A DNA stretch of 64,000 bases from assembly GCA_961205875.1 (NCBI GenBank), contig OY540810.1:39556001-39620000 (forward strand). Direction: 5' to 3'. Below, piece by piece: positions 31,875-42,946 of this stretch. A model generated the notes under the pieces. The model did not search any database. It saw nothing but the letters and a program-made list of their open reading frames with translations, and was not told where the DNA came from. Numbering within the stretch: position 1 is the first letter of the stretch; each line of letters opens with the position of its first letter. Source of the DNA: Sialis fuliginosa. Its lineage: Eukaryota; Arthropoda; Insecta; Megaloptera; Sialidae. Position numbers and translations under genes: made by a program.

Positions 31875-32600
31875 TAGAGTCGCATGCAAAAGTGGTCAAC
31901 CAGTTTCCATTCAAATTCGCTTATCACAAACTTAGTAGGCTCCTCCCATTCGGTAATTATAATATTTAAATTAAAATTAATATTATAGTACTCATATATA
32001 TTTATGTAATTAAATTATTATGTAATTTATTATGTGACAATAAATATTTGATATTCCGAATTAGCACACCCAAAGCATGCTATGCTTTGCACTGTGGTTT
32101 TACTCTCGTCCCATTTTTTTTTCGTATGAAATTTGATAAATTTTAGTTATATATGTTAAACTTGATATAGAATTAATTAATGAAATGGACGTATATTTGT
32201 GTTTTTATTTAAAATGATGTAACTATTCTAACCTTTATATATGATATTATAAAGGAGCTAGCAAATTTGCTAGCTAGCAAGCACTTTCAAATGGGGTATT
32301 AATTCTGTGATAGTATCGATGGATTAGCTATGAAATTTTAGAGCAGTGATTCTTCAACGTATTGTAACACAGTTGGCGACTCTGACTGTACAAAATAATT
32401 TTCATAATATCGCCACTGTTTTAATACTGTTAGTGTTAACCTACAACGCGTGCACGAAAATTATCAAACATTTCATTAAACTAAAGGAGAATTGTCAGAT
32501 AGGTTAGAAACCTATTTTTGCTAGCTCCTTTATAATATCAGAAATTAGGGTGGCAGACGACTTCCTAACCGAACTTCATTCTGTAATCTTCATTAAGCAC
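31875..32600 (+). repeat. Repeat AC, copy 1, carrying a B MITE
   Basis: GCAAAAGTGGTCAACCAGTT, CCATTCAAATTCGCTTATCA, CAAACTTAGTAGGCTCC and later TAGGGTGGCAGACGACTTCC match 38945-39270 in order. The B element at 32242-32540 lies between these blocks. Just upstream (31775-31850) is a G-type scrap, GACATCTAGCGAGAAAATGC. Confidence 0.55.
32242..32540. mobile_element. Family B MITE
   Basis: TGATATTATAAAGGAGCTAG at the left and its inverse at the right, 299 bp. Internal GCTAGCAAGCACTTTCAAAT and GCCACTGTTTTAATACTG. The TIRs are perfect over about 20 bp, suggesting recent activity. Confidence 0.85.
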
Positions 32601-33037
32601 GTGCATTTCGTTACATTACTAAAATTTCACCCTAAGCACACCTAAAGAAGTACAACTTCAAAACGCGTTAAGGTATGCTTGTTTACATAGACAGACATGA
32701 AATCAAACAAGAAATTAAATGGAATCACTCACTCAAATAATTTTAAACTGTATTTACATCACTGCCTCTAATTTGTTTCCGAATTTTTGTTAGGTTCGTT
32801 CGTTTTAAAATAATTAGAGTTAAAAGGCTTTAATTGAGATAAACAAAAAATCAACTGTATAATGTAAATAATTTGATTTGTGTTGTGTATTCAGAAATTA
32901 TCACAAAATACTACACACAAAGATCATGGAGTTTTCCAGTAGAATGACTTCTGAGTTTTAAATACAACGTAAAAATATTTGTATCAATTTTGTCTGATAT
33001 TTAGGTTAAGTGGGAGAAAATTGGTGGCATGTTTTTG
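32601..33037. other. Unassigned stretch
   Basis: Nothing recognised. Confidence 0.35.
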
Positions 33038-33623
33038 TATAGGGTCAACTGGGGTAAAAGTGATACAAAATACAAATCTTTCATGTTTTTTGACAATTAA
33101 CGATACAAATTCATACTTTAAATTTTTCTACTATATGCGCTTATGAATAACCATTTAAAATACTTACGTCATTTGAACTGTACGATACAACACGGACTTT
33201 AAAAATTAAAAAAGTGTGTTTCATTTTTAACCTCTAATTTGGGAAAAAGTGGAACAGGTCTCTAATGGAAAATATTTCTCGAAAAATTAAAAGAAAAGCT
33301 ACAAAGACAACTTTGATTTATCTTCTTTGTAGCATATCAATGTGAAATTATAACTTTAATTAATATCTGAGCTATACAGAAAGTTATGTGCAATGAATTA
33401 AAATTTAATTCACACGTTTTGACATCGACTAACAGGGATGACAAAGGGAGGGGTAACACATCACTTATTAGGCGATTCATATTTTCAGGTCGCTTTAACA
33501 AACCTTTAATGATGATGTCAGTTTTTATAATTCTCCCATTAACAAATTAGTTTTTTAGTTGCAAGCTTGTTTCACTTTTACCCCATTATTTTCATGTTTC
33601 ATATTTACCCCACTCGACGCTAC
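33038..33623 (+). mobile_element. TIR element S, copy 1
   Basis: Starts TATAGGGTCAACTGGGGTAA and ends with the inverse of TGTAGCGTCGAGTGGGGTAA. It aligns along its length with 39931-40478 at high identity (CTGTACGATACAACACGGAC, GACATCGACTAACAGGGATG). The main difference is an extra ~35 bp (CTCTAATTTGGGAAAAAGTG) here. Confidence 0.8.
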
Positions 33624-34099
33624 AGATTAAAATATTCTTAAAAATTGAAAAGTTGGTATTTACTTGTTTTTGTACTTCTGTTTGCTTTTTAGTTATGAGT
33701 TATGTTATCTTATTAAATTTTTACTCTTGTTTTTGAATTGAAAAAAATGTAACTCATAAATAACACATGTTAAAATTAGTGTGGCGAACGGATGTTAAAA
33801 AAAACTTTTAAATACAGTAATCTCTCAATGTATGTATGCGGTTACTTGATTCCATGAAAACAGCACGTAAATAGAGCAATATGAATTGCTCCATTATGAT
33901 GTGTTTTTTAAGCCTTTCCACCCCTCTTTCCAAAAGTAAATCTGCGTTAATTGGGACCACTAAAATTGTTTTAATTTAAAAAAAACTTACATCGACAAAA
34001 AATTTGTAGGTACCTATGTGCTTTCTTTGGAAGCAAAAAAACGGTAAATATATCTTTGCAATAAAGTCACATACATACATTAATGCATTTGTTACAGCT
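33624..34099. other. Unassigned stretch
   Basis: TACAGTAATCTCTCAATG near 33816 resembles a pogo/Tigger-type terminus, but no partner end was found. Confidence 0.3.
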
Positions 34100-34603
34100 C
34101 TAAAGTTCATATGAAAGAATTGGAAATATTTCTAAAAAATATCACCCATTTACCACCCCCACTTACCCTATTTATTAATTTTTTGTAACGATTATGACCG
34201 GTATTATAAACGAACTAATAAAATTTGCAAGCTTGCAAGCACTTCCTAAAGTGCATATGGAAGAAATAGAAACATTTCTAAAAAATACCACCCCCACATA
34301 CCCTATTTATTAATTTTTTGTATCGATTATGTCCAGTATCATAAACGAGTTAATAAAATTAACAAGCTTGCCGGCACTTTGAAATGAAATTCCCTTGAAA
34401 TTTTATGAAGTGACAAATTTCGCGCACTCGTATTGGCGATATTATGAAAATTATTCTGTACGGTCGTCAACTGTGTTACAATAAATTGGAGTATCACTGC
34501 TCTAAATTACATAACTAATCCATGGAACTATCACAGAATTAATACCCCATTTGAAAATGCTTGCTAGCTTGCAAATTTGTTAGCTCCTTTATAATACCTG
34601 ACA
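34100..34603. mobile_element. Family B MITE with tandemly duplicated end and flank
   Basis: The complete element is 34330-34603 (TGTCCAGTATCATAAACGAG to the inverse of TGTCAGGTATTATAAAGGAG). Its left end plus ~100 bp of upstream flank is duplicated: units about 34100-34245 and 34246-34380 share AAATATTTCTAAAAAATA-like, CCCTATTTATTAATTTTTTG and the element start. So the duplication happened after insertion. Confidence 0.7.
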
Positions 34604-35284
34604 TTAGTATATTTTAGCTCTATATTTTTTTTTCGCTGTAGTAAAAATGTAATGAAATATTTATATTTTTAATTTCTTAAATCTGTCTTCAAGAAATATA
34701 CATAAATATATTAGAGATAACTCTTTAGAAAATTAATATCCACATATTTAATTTCGTCTAAAGCACTAAATTCCGAGATGAAATATAGCTCTTTTGGTAA
34801 TATTTTCTGCAGATCTTTCATATAAAAACTTTACTACTGACAATGAGACTTCCACACATTTAAAAATATAAAAGAGCCATTAACGTAGCATCAATTCAAC
34901 TAAAAAATATATCGTTTCAAACAGAAAAAACTGCCAACCGGCTTAAAGGCGTTAATACCCTTTCGCATTTTACGCCAACCATCCTTATGGAAGGTTTTTT
35001 TTTTAGTTTCAGTATATTACACATTTTTGCACTACCTATAAATTACTATTAAATGATTGCGGTTCGGGTAAAAGTTTATGTATGCCTAGTGAAAAGATCC
35101 CGAAGGATTAGTTATAGAGGTAAAAACACAAGCGAATAGCAGTAATGCAGAGTTTGCGGGCATTCTGCTCAATTGGCACAACATGTTCAGTTGAATTATA
35201 ATTAAAAACGTAATTGAATACTATAGTTGTCATTCTGTATAGGAACTTGTTTATTTATATTGCTTCAATTGGTTTTCTTCAATA
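34604..35284. other. Unassigned stretch
   Basis: AT-rich with no repeat partner. At its end, GCTTCAATTGGTTTTCTTCA is also found as GCTTCAATCGGTTTCCTTCA at 36434. Confidence 0.4.
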
Positions 35285-35804
35285 GGCATGATGCCTAATT
35301 TTTAAAAACTATTTTATGATGATCTTACGTGCCTCTTATTTCCAAAAAAATACTTATTTCTGCAGATTTAATCACAAAAATTGACCCTTTTAAAACTAAT
35401 TTTGAATTTGACGCCAAAACGCTCGCAGGTGTCATGGCGCATTTTTGACGTCACGCCTATGTAAAGACTCCTTGTCAATAATAATATATCCTAGTTCCAT
35501 CGCTAACGTTTTAGTTTTGGTAACACAAAACTAAGCAAATTGATAATTTAAAACCACGAAATAATTTATAAACAGTGTAGATATTGATAAAACAAAAATG
35601 ATGTTTACAAAGCCGTGACGTCATCCACTCTGAGTGGTGTTTTATCTAACATGGCGGTTTGCTGTATTTTGTGTTTTTATTTTAACAAAAATCATATTAA
35701 TCTCGCTTTTAATATAAAAATAAATACATTTTTTAGAATCTTTTTAACTTATTTCATTATTTAAAATCATTATTTTAGTGATTCTTTGTTACTGTCATCA
35801 TGCC
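35285..35804 (-). mobile_element. MITE with palindromic GGCATGATGCC ends, copy 2
   Basis: Left end GGCATGATGCC, right end GTCATCATGCC (one mismatch). Inverse orientation to 641-1172 and co-linear with it. The flanks (CTTCAAT-A[...]T-ATTCAAATTG) match the unbroken CTTCAATTCAAATTG at 36450-36466, which suggests AT was duplicated. TGACGTCA lies at 35446-35453 and 35616-35623. Confidence 0.8.
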
Positions 35805-35851
35805 TATTCAAATTGTATCAATTTAATTACGAAATATTTATTTATCTAGGT

Positions 35852-36382
35852 CAGAGCTGGCCAACCCGCGGCTCGCGACGCTCTTATGTGCGGCCCGCGG
35901 CCACATATGAAGAAATTATGTTTATTTTAATTATCAGGTGTTTCAGAAAAATATTATTCTATTTATGTGACTTAACGAATCATTTTAATTGATAATTTTG
36001 TTTTATAATATAATACAAAATTAGAATTTGAAGTATTTTTGTAAATAAAGAAAACCATTACAGATATATTTTGTTGTTGGTTATATATATTTTTAAATTT
36101 ACTATGATTGAACACTTGCTTGTTTTTCCTCTCGGATCGAATGAGATCAATATAAATATATATATATCAATATAAAATGCAATGAAAATTAGATTTACAT
36201 TTTTTATGCTAATACATTTAAGAGTTTACGGATGAGGTGTTAAAAGTCATTATTTTATAAAAGACGTAGTTCTACTTAAAAAAAATTGATTAGAAAAAAA
36301 TTTAAACCAAAAAATCTGAATTTTTTTAGAAAATTTCTTATTTATGTGCGGCCCGCGATGCAATTTGGGTTGGCCAGGCCTG
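35852..36382. mobile_element. hAT-type MITE with 8-bp TSD
   Basis: Left end CAGAGCTGGCCAACCCGCGG, right end inverse of CAGGCCTGGCCAACCCAAAT. TSD ATCTAGGT (35844-35851) and ATCTAGTT (36383-36390), one mismatch. TATGTGCGGCCCGCG occurs near both ends. The CAGRGNTGGCCAACC terminus is widespread among animal hAT elements. 531 bp, non-coding. Positions 36122-36150 contain a CGGATCGAATGAGATCAAT block like the G units. Confidence 0.85.
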
Positions 36383-36390
36383 ATCTAGTT

Positions 36391-36432
36391 ACTAGCACAC
36401 TGTACCCGGGGATATAAATTTAATCTGTGAAA
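36391..36432 (+). repeat. Family E head fragment
   Basis: ACTAGCACACTGTACCCGGG then GATATAAATTTAA, as at 60271 and (inverse) 58670-58703. Confidence 0.5.
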
Positions 36433-36637
36433 ACCCTATTGCTTCAATCGGTTTCCTTCAATTCAAATTGTATTGTATTGTATTGACGACAGCCTTAGTT
36501 GAAGGGTTAAACTTTCTAAAATACAAAAAATAAAGATTAACTTTAGCAGTTAACATATACAAATTATCGACAAAAAAATTCTAGTCGTTAACATTTCGAA
36601 TCATGAATTAATTTTTTTTTCATTTTCAATTTTTATT

Positions 36638-37379
36638 ACTTCCATGTTCCGAAGGAAATGGAAGTATTGTAATACCATCGAAAAATCGTGTCCGAGAAAA
36701 TGACAAATTCTGATTGTACTAACTTCAAAACGTAAAGAAAAGTTAATTTCCGCATGGCGGCTGTGCGTGTGTCTGTGTGTCTGTCTGTCAGGATGTAGAT
36801 TTTTTTTTCGTTCACGATAACTACTGTAAAAATGCACCGATCTGAATTATTTTTGGGGAAAATATTTGTCTCAGTGAGTACTCCAGACCTATTGATTTTG
36901 GTGCTAATCGGATTAGGGGTTTTGGAAATATTCGCAAATTTGTAACTTTTTTCGTCTAAAAAGTGAATATTGCGAGTATTATCTCACTAATTTTGATAAG
37001 ATTTGGTACATTTGCAGTTCAATTGAATCTAAGGGACATTTATTATTTGTACGTGCCTAAACAGCCATTAAAAGGGTGAAAAACACACTTAAAATTTGAA
37101 TTTTAAATACTAATATGTCATTAATTCATGTTTCCTTGGAAACAAATGCAACTAAATTCAAATTGTCAAATTAGTTTTTCTACGAATGTGTTTTATGTTT
37201 TTGACATTAGAAAACTAATATTTACATACAAATGGCAAAAAGAGCTGTAACCGTTGTAAGTATTTATGTTTTTTAATGTATTACGATATGTATATTCATA
37301 GTAGTAGGTTATATAAATAAAATATTTAAAAAAATGTATATTTAAAAATTATTTAAAAAGATAGAAAGAACATGGAAGT
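36638..37379 (+). mobile_element. Family D copy (longest)
   Basis: ACTTCCATGTTCCGAAGGAA at the left; inverse ACTTCCATGTTC at the right (GAACATGGAAGT), giving short TIRs. Ordered blocks as in the copy at 45534 (inverse), including GAGCTGTAACCGTTGTAAGT and ATAGTAGTAGGTTATATAAA in the 3' region. 742 bp. The antisense frame 36601-36837 overlaps a GTGTCTGTGTGTCTGTCTGT run and is not considered a gene. Confidence 0.8.
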
Positions 37380-37746
37380 CATGTATGGTTCTCCATACCG
37401 ATATTTTTCTCTTTATTACAAATGATTAAAATATTCTTAAGAATCAATAATCACGTTTGATCTTTGATCTAAAAATAAACACTGTCAGTATAAGAAAACT
37501 CTTTTCATTTATTCTGTCCGCAAAATAGACAGTGAGTATACAAATCGACCAAAAATCAATATCTTGGTTATTTTCCGCGCGTTTTAAGAATACGTGTCCA
37601 CTGAGAAATGTGTATTCAAGCGCGTTATGTCGCTTTGTTCATCACAAGATGTATATAGATACTACATATATCTATAACGTGATCGTTCACACTCTTCAGT
37701 TTATTTCAAATATAAATATATTATGTCCTATGTACGTACATACATA
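37380..37746. other. Unassigned stretch
   Basis: No repeat partner. A 72-codon frame at 37532-37750 shows no motif. Confidence 0.35.
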
Positions 37747-38369
37747 TTAGGGTGTTTTTTAAATTTTATTTTTATTTTTTCGGTCCCATTGGCCTATGTT
37801 TTAGCTTTGGATTAAAAGTTAATTATCTTAAAATTTCACACTCATAGATCAAACCTGTGGATAGCGCAAACCCAGTTTTTTCCCATTTGATTAACATGGG
37901 AAAAATTACTTTTTTACTTATGCGTGAATATCTCGTTAAAAAATGTGTTTATTTTAATTTCTTACAGCAGCATATCATAGAGAATTAAATTTCTTACAAA
38001 AAAGATCCCAAGTGCTCAATTCATAGATCGAGTATTTTTAAAGATATGTTCGTTTAAACATTATCATAAAAAGTAAAATCTAATTTTTATAATTTAAAAA
38101 AAAACATTTCTTTAAATTTATTGGATTTATGAATTGAGCACTTAATTATCTACAAAATATTGATTTGAGAAATTTTCAAATAAAAAAAAATTTCAATGAG
38201 ATTTCACGCGTATGTAAAAAAGTAAATTTTCCCATGTTATTCAAATGGGAAAAAGACTCGGTTTGCGCCGTCCACAGGTTTGATCTATGAGTCTGAAATT
38301 TTGGGACAGTTAATTTTTGATCCAAAGCTAAAACATAGGCGTGCGGGACCGAAAAAAAAATCACTCTAA
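37747..38369. mobile_element. Foldback element T, TTAGGGTG ends
   Basis: Begins TTAGGGTG and ends with the inverse of TTAGAGTG. The arms pair along TTTCGGTCCC, GCCTATGTTTTAGCTTTGGA, CTCATAGATCAAACCTGTGG, CCCATTTGA-TAACATGGGAA and even AGTGCTCAATTCATA near the centre, so nearly all 623 bp can fold back with mismatches and small loops. Non-coding. No second copy in the window. Confidence 0.8.
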
Positions 38370-38944
38370 ATATATATGTATATATGTATATAATCAAAAT
38401 TATTCAAAACTTACATATTCATAAACATAGTTTTACTTGTAGAAACCAACAATAGGAAGTTTTAAATGTTGTAGTCATACGTAACTTTTTAACACAATAC
38501 ACATTTCAAATCCTTTTTACGTCTCAAATGGTAAAGTTTAAAACTTTAGAACGTTTCAAAAAAAATAAAAAACTTTTAGTACCACACTCATATGTTTATA
38601 TATTACATAAATAGTAGCGTACATAAAAATATACTTTTCAAATGAAATAGTTTATATGTAAAAAAATAGAACTAAAAGTTTTCATAAATTAAATTTTTTT
38701 CAACAACTTCTTTTTTATATGTTTGGGACGTTTGTATAAAAATTTTAGGAAAAAAATTACCAGTAGATATTCAAATAAATATTAATTGATTTTTTGTTTA
38801 AAAATAATAATAATATATTAATAATATGCGTTCACTTACCCCCTACCTAATTGAAAATGTATTATTTTTGATTTTTTTTTAAAGACTTGTTTGCTTATCT
38901 TTAGTTATTTATTTAGTATAATAAATATACACTAACCAATGTAA
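38370..38944. other. Unassigned AT-rich stretch
   Basis: Nothing recognised. Confidence 0.35.
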
Positions 38945-39340
38945 GTGAAATGCAGAAGTGGCCATCCAGTTTTCATTCAAATTCGCGTATCACAAACTTA
39001 GTAAGCTCCTTCCATTTGATTATTATAATATTTAAATCATTTCTCCATGTACTAAACAAAGACAGATATTTTGAAACTCATTTGCTAGATAAAGAAGAAC
39101 TCTTCGTTTATAATAGGTACTCATATATACTTGTGCGATTAAATTACTATGAAATCTATTGAACATTGTATAGGTAAATGGGGCAATACATATTTGATGA
39201 TGTTTGTCTTAATATTTGCGAATCTGTTGTAAGCAATTCTGACCTATAGGGTAGCAGACGACTTCTGAAACCCATAGTATATGGTTTCATTTCCAAAATT
39301 CTATTATATAAAGTTTTGTAAACCTCCAAAGTCAACATAA
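38945..39340 (+). repeat. Repeat AC, copy 2
   Basis: GCAGAAGTGGCCATCCAGTT, CATTCAAATTCGCGTATCAC, TACTCATATATACTTGTGCG, TAGGGTAGCAGACGACTTCT. It retains ~100 bp missing from the copy at 31875 (AAAGACAGATATTTTGAAAC region). Class unknown. Confidence 0.55.
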
Positions 39341-39930
39341 CTAATATATGTATGCGTTAAGCGTTGCATGTTTTAACTAACTTTTTATTATTTAGATATT
39401 ACGCATTACATGTTATATTTATACTAATTATATTATTATATATTTATTTATTATATGTATAATTATGTATTACTTATTTTAATTAATTATTTTGTATATT
39501 TTGTTATTTTCCTTTGTGTGATTTTTGTTATTTTCTTTTGTATGAATTCTTGTGACTTATTTCACACCTGGATAAGATCTACAAAATCAGTAAATCTATC
39601 TATCTATCTATCTATTTATAATTCTGTTTTTTTGTTACGAATAAAATTAATTTATCTGTTATTAAAAATAAAAATTTCCATTATTTTGGGGTTTTGATTG
39701 GCGCCCATTTAGTCGAACTAATTGTCAATTATAATTATATTTGTTTATGAGCGCAGAACATTGTAGAGTCGATACAAATTAATGGAATAGTTTGATGTTC
39801 AATTGCATTTAACAGCAAAGGAAGTACAAATAATATTGTGATATTTAATTAATGATTGGTTTATTAGCACAGGTGTTTGCTCTTGTTCTATATAGAATAA
39901 TGAAGTATAGGTATGCAACTCATTAAATGC
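39341..39930. other. Unassigned stretch with TCTA microsatellite
   Basis: A TCTA run at about 39595-39614. The overlapping 80-codon frame is I/F/L-rich low-complexity and not a gene. Confidence 0.4.
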
Positions 39931-40478
39931 ATAGGGTCAACTGGGGTAAAAGAGAAACAAAATACAAATCTTTCATGTTTTTTGACAGTTAACGATACAA
40001 ATTCATACTTTAATTTTTTCTACTAGATGCGCTTATGAATAACCATTTTATTAACTTACGTCATTTGAACTGTACGATACAACACGGACTTTAAAAATCA
40101 AAAAAACTGTGTTTCATTTTTAATGGAAAATATTTCTCGAAAAATTAAAAGAAATGCTACTTTGGCAACTTGATTTATCTTCTTTGTGGCATACCAATGT
40201 GAAATTGTAACTTTAATTAATATCTGAGCTATACAGAAAGTTATGTGCAAAGAATTAAAATTTAATTCACACGTTTTGACATCGACTAACAGGGATGACA
40301 AAGGGAGGGGTAACACATCACTTATTAGGCGATTCATATTTTCAGGTCGCTTTAACAAACCTTTAATGATGATGGCAGTTTTGATAATTCTCCTATTAAC
40401 AAATTAGTTTTTTGTTGCAAGCTTTTTTCACTTTTACCCCATTTTTTGGTGATTCATATTTACCCCGCTCGACCCTAT
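39931..40478 (+). mobile_element. TIR element S, copy 2
   Basis: ATAGGGTCAACTGGGGTAAA to the inverse of ATAGGGTCGAGCGGGGTAAA, 548 bp. Near-identical to 33038-33623 across most of its length, implying a young family. Confidence 0.85.
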
Positions 40479-40965
40479 AGATTAATGAAGGTGAATTAAA
40501 ATAGTAACACGTTCAAAGCATTTCATAATTCGTTTAATATTTTTGTACATTATAGTCGATCAGAAAAATAAATAGTAGTTTTGTTATTAACCCTTTGGAC
40601 GCGACTATTATTCCTAAAAATGTGCACTCATTGTCAGTAAATAGTTTTTCAAGATGTAATCAATCCAAAAATGTTCAAGGACGTGGCAAAATTTAATCTA
40701 TTTAAACAACGTTAAAATCATTAGTACGTGTCACCAGGACACATCAGTTACTTTTACGTAACAAATAGGACTTCACGTTCTCAAGTTAATTAAAAACTGA
40801 ACCCAAGCAGTCAATCTGGAACCGTAGATGTTAAAGAAAGTGCAAACTCAGGGCTGACTTACAATATATCAGTGGTTTTCAAAATGTATTAAATTACATA
40901 GTTTGAAATTGCACATAGATAAGAAATTCATTACTGAAATGTTTATGCGTACCACTACATATATA
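40479..40965. other. Unassigned stretch with a TTAACCCTTTGG end
   Basis: TTAACCCTTTGGACGCGACT at 40589 looks like a piggyBac-type terminus next to TTAA. A similar TTAACCCTTGAATACGTGAC occurs at 58919. No partner end found for either. Confidence 0.3.
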
Positions 40966-41700
40966 TACAGGGTGAGTCATTTTAATCAGCGCAGTCAAAT
41001 ATCTCGAAAAGTAAACGAAATTGTGAAAAACGTTTCAAACAAAAGTTGCTTGATTTTAAGAGGGCCAAACAATGGTGACCTTGCGGTTGACCTTCAAATC
41101 ATTTTATAAGGTCAAATCAAGGTGAACTTTGATTTTTTAAATAAAAACCTATATTTTTTATTGCATATTCGTATTCTACGTGAAAAAATTAGTATCTTTA
41201 GTAGGAAAAAATTTTCTTAAAAATGCTTTCTTCTCTTGATAGAGGGCGCTGTAAGATTAATCAACGAAGTCAAATATCTGAAAAAAAATTGCACCTAATA
41301 GCTTATTAAAGTCAAACTACTTTTAGCATTACCCAGAAACAACGGCGTAGACGTAGTAGTTGTATGTTTCCTTTGGGGTGCTTTTTTAATGTGAGTCCCA
41401 TTGCTTCTCACATTTGGGCCTTCTACAACAGCTGCTCAAAATTACCTCCATACGCTTGTATGCAAACTCCTATACTCCTTTCAAAGTGCTCTACATTACT
41501 GATTAACGTTTCCCTTGATAAATAATTTTAACTCATTTTTTCACGTAGAATACGAATATGCAATAAAAAATATAGGTTTTTATTTAAAAAATCAAAGTTG
41601 ACTTTGATTTGACCTTGAAAAATGGGTTGAAGGTTAACCGCAAGGTCATCATTGTTTGGCACCCTTGAACCCAAGCAACTTTTCTTTGAACCCGCTCGTC
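40966..41700. mobile_element. Transposon remnant L with ~160-bp inverted repeats
   Basis: Starts TACAGGGTGAGTCATTTTAA. Arms 41030-41192 and 41530-41690 are inverse copies: AAAGTTGCTTGRKTT, CCAAACAATGRTGACCTTGC, AAGGTCAAATCAA, TTTAAATAAAAACCTATATT, TATTCGTATTCTACGTGAAA. Between them lies a transposase C-terminus on the minus strand (41423-41521). AGTCAAATATCTSRAAA occurs twice (40996, 41269), hinting at an internal duplication. Confidence 0.7.
41423..41521 (-). pseudogene. C-terminal scrap of an IS630/mariner-like transposase
   Basis: Minus-strand frame reads LSRETLISNVEHFERSIGVC then IQAYGGNFEQLL and stop. The ending CI..NGGHFE.LL is the usual C-terminus of a widespread insect transposase group (IS630-Tc1-mariner-like). 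Here GGHFE has become GGNFE. The rest of the gene is absent. Confidence 0.6.
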
Positions 41701-41705
41701 CATAG

Positions 41706-41745
41706 GTTTTAAGTTTCGCATTTACACGCTAGATGTCTACGCCAA
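41706..41745 (-). repeat. G-type scrap
   Basis: Inverse of TTTGGCGTAGACATCTAGCG then TGTAAATGCGAAAC, as in the copy at 1923-2148. Confidence 0.55.
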
Positions 41746-42059
41746 AAAGTACAATTTTTATATAATATACCTATTAATAATTTTTACAATAATTTAAAGA
41801 AAATTTAAAAAAATAGATATTTTGAAAAAATCAACATCAACCTTTAGCCTTTGCCCTAAAATACCTTATTTAAGGTTTTCTTGATTTCTTAATAGGGATT
41901 TGTTAGTTAGCAGCTGTCAAATAATCGATTTTTTTTTTATTAACATTTTATATTTTTTAAAGACAAAAAACTTAACTTTAAAGATTAAAAAAAATTATGT
42001 TTACTCAAAAATTACAGCCTGTACACTGATTTGAAACAAAAAGTCACTGATGCTCTATT
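41746..42059. other. Unassigned AT-rich stretch
   Basis: Nothing recognised. Confidence 0.35.
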
Positions 42060-42130
42060 GTACGACGCCCCTCCTGGCCTGGCACCCCGGGCGATCGCCC
42101 TCATCCCTCCCCTCCCTAAAGCCGGCGCTG
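42060..42130 (-). repeat. Terminus of a CAGCGCCGGCTTTAGGG element
   Basis: On the minus strand: TCAGCGCCGGCTTTAGGGAG, then GAGGGCGATCGCCCGGGGTG. Sharply GC-rich in an AT-rich setting. This is the usual form of one hAT-like terminal sequence. The other end was not found. Confidence 0.5.
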
Positions 42131-42834
42131 ATTACTTACTATAACTAACAAAAGTGAATTTAGTCACATTGGCAACTGACTCATATAAAAAATACTAACT
42201 GCAGATAATTTTTTTACTGCATTGCCATTAAATAATTAAAAATAAAAATACACAAGCAGGCAAATTTGATTAATTGTATTAAAATTTAAATTATCTGCTA
42301 TAAATTATTAAAATGTATTAATTAAAATTCATGTTAATTTAACATTATTCAATACTTAATAAAAAACGGGATTATGTCTACCCAAAATCAATACATTTCA
42401 ATCAGTGCTGTAACAAAGCATCCGAAATAATATATTGCCTATAAATAAATATATGTACCGCGTTTTATAAATAATTACGCAAGTGTTTGTTATATTCATG
42501 AGAACTGTTAAGGATGCATGGCACGTACAGTCTGAGTCAAAAATAATGTAAATCTAGATGTAATGAACGATCAAAATAAAATTATCAATTATTCACTTTA
42601 AATGCTTATAAGAAAGTCAAATTTGTTTATACACTACATAAACTATAAAAATACTTTTGTTTAAAACCTTATTTCCCATTATTGACTGTTATTTTAGAAT
42701 TTTAACCAAAATATTAATATTTGTGTTGATAATACGAAAAAAAATTATTCTGAATTCATCTGTCAGATATAAAAACAAAAGAAGTATTTTATTGTTATAA
42801 AATGACATAAATAAAAATATTTTTAAAACACTCT
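42131..42834. other. Unassigned AT-rich stretch
   Basis: Nothing recognised. Confidence 0.35.
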
Positions 42835-42946
42835 ATTACTTCCATGTTCTGAAAGAAATGGAAGTAAGTAATACCATCGAAAAATCGTGTCCGAGAAAAT
42901 GACAAATTCTGATTGTACTAACTTCAAAACGTAAAGAAAAGTTAAT
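42835..42946 (+). mobile_element. Family D 5' fragment
   Basis: TTACTTCCATGTTCTGAAAG to AAAACGTAAAGAAAAGTTAA, the first ~110 bp of D. Confidence 0.65.

Noticed and set aside
33816..33834. TACAGTAATCTCTCAATG as a pogo/Tigger-type end
   Set aside because: No matching second end or TSD found; left as a remark only.
39595..39614. Short tandem TCTA repeats considered as a CRISPR-like or satellite array
   Set aside because: A plain microsatellite with no spacers.
40589..40610. TTAACCCTTTGGACGCGACT as a piggyBac-type element
   Set aside because: Only one end seen; the similar motif at 58919 also lacks a partner.
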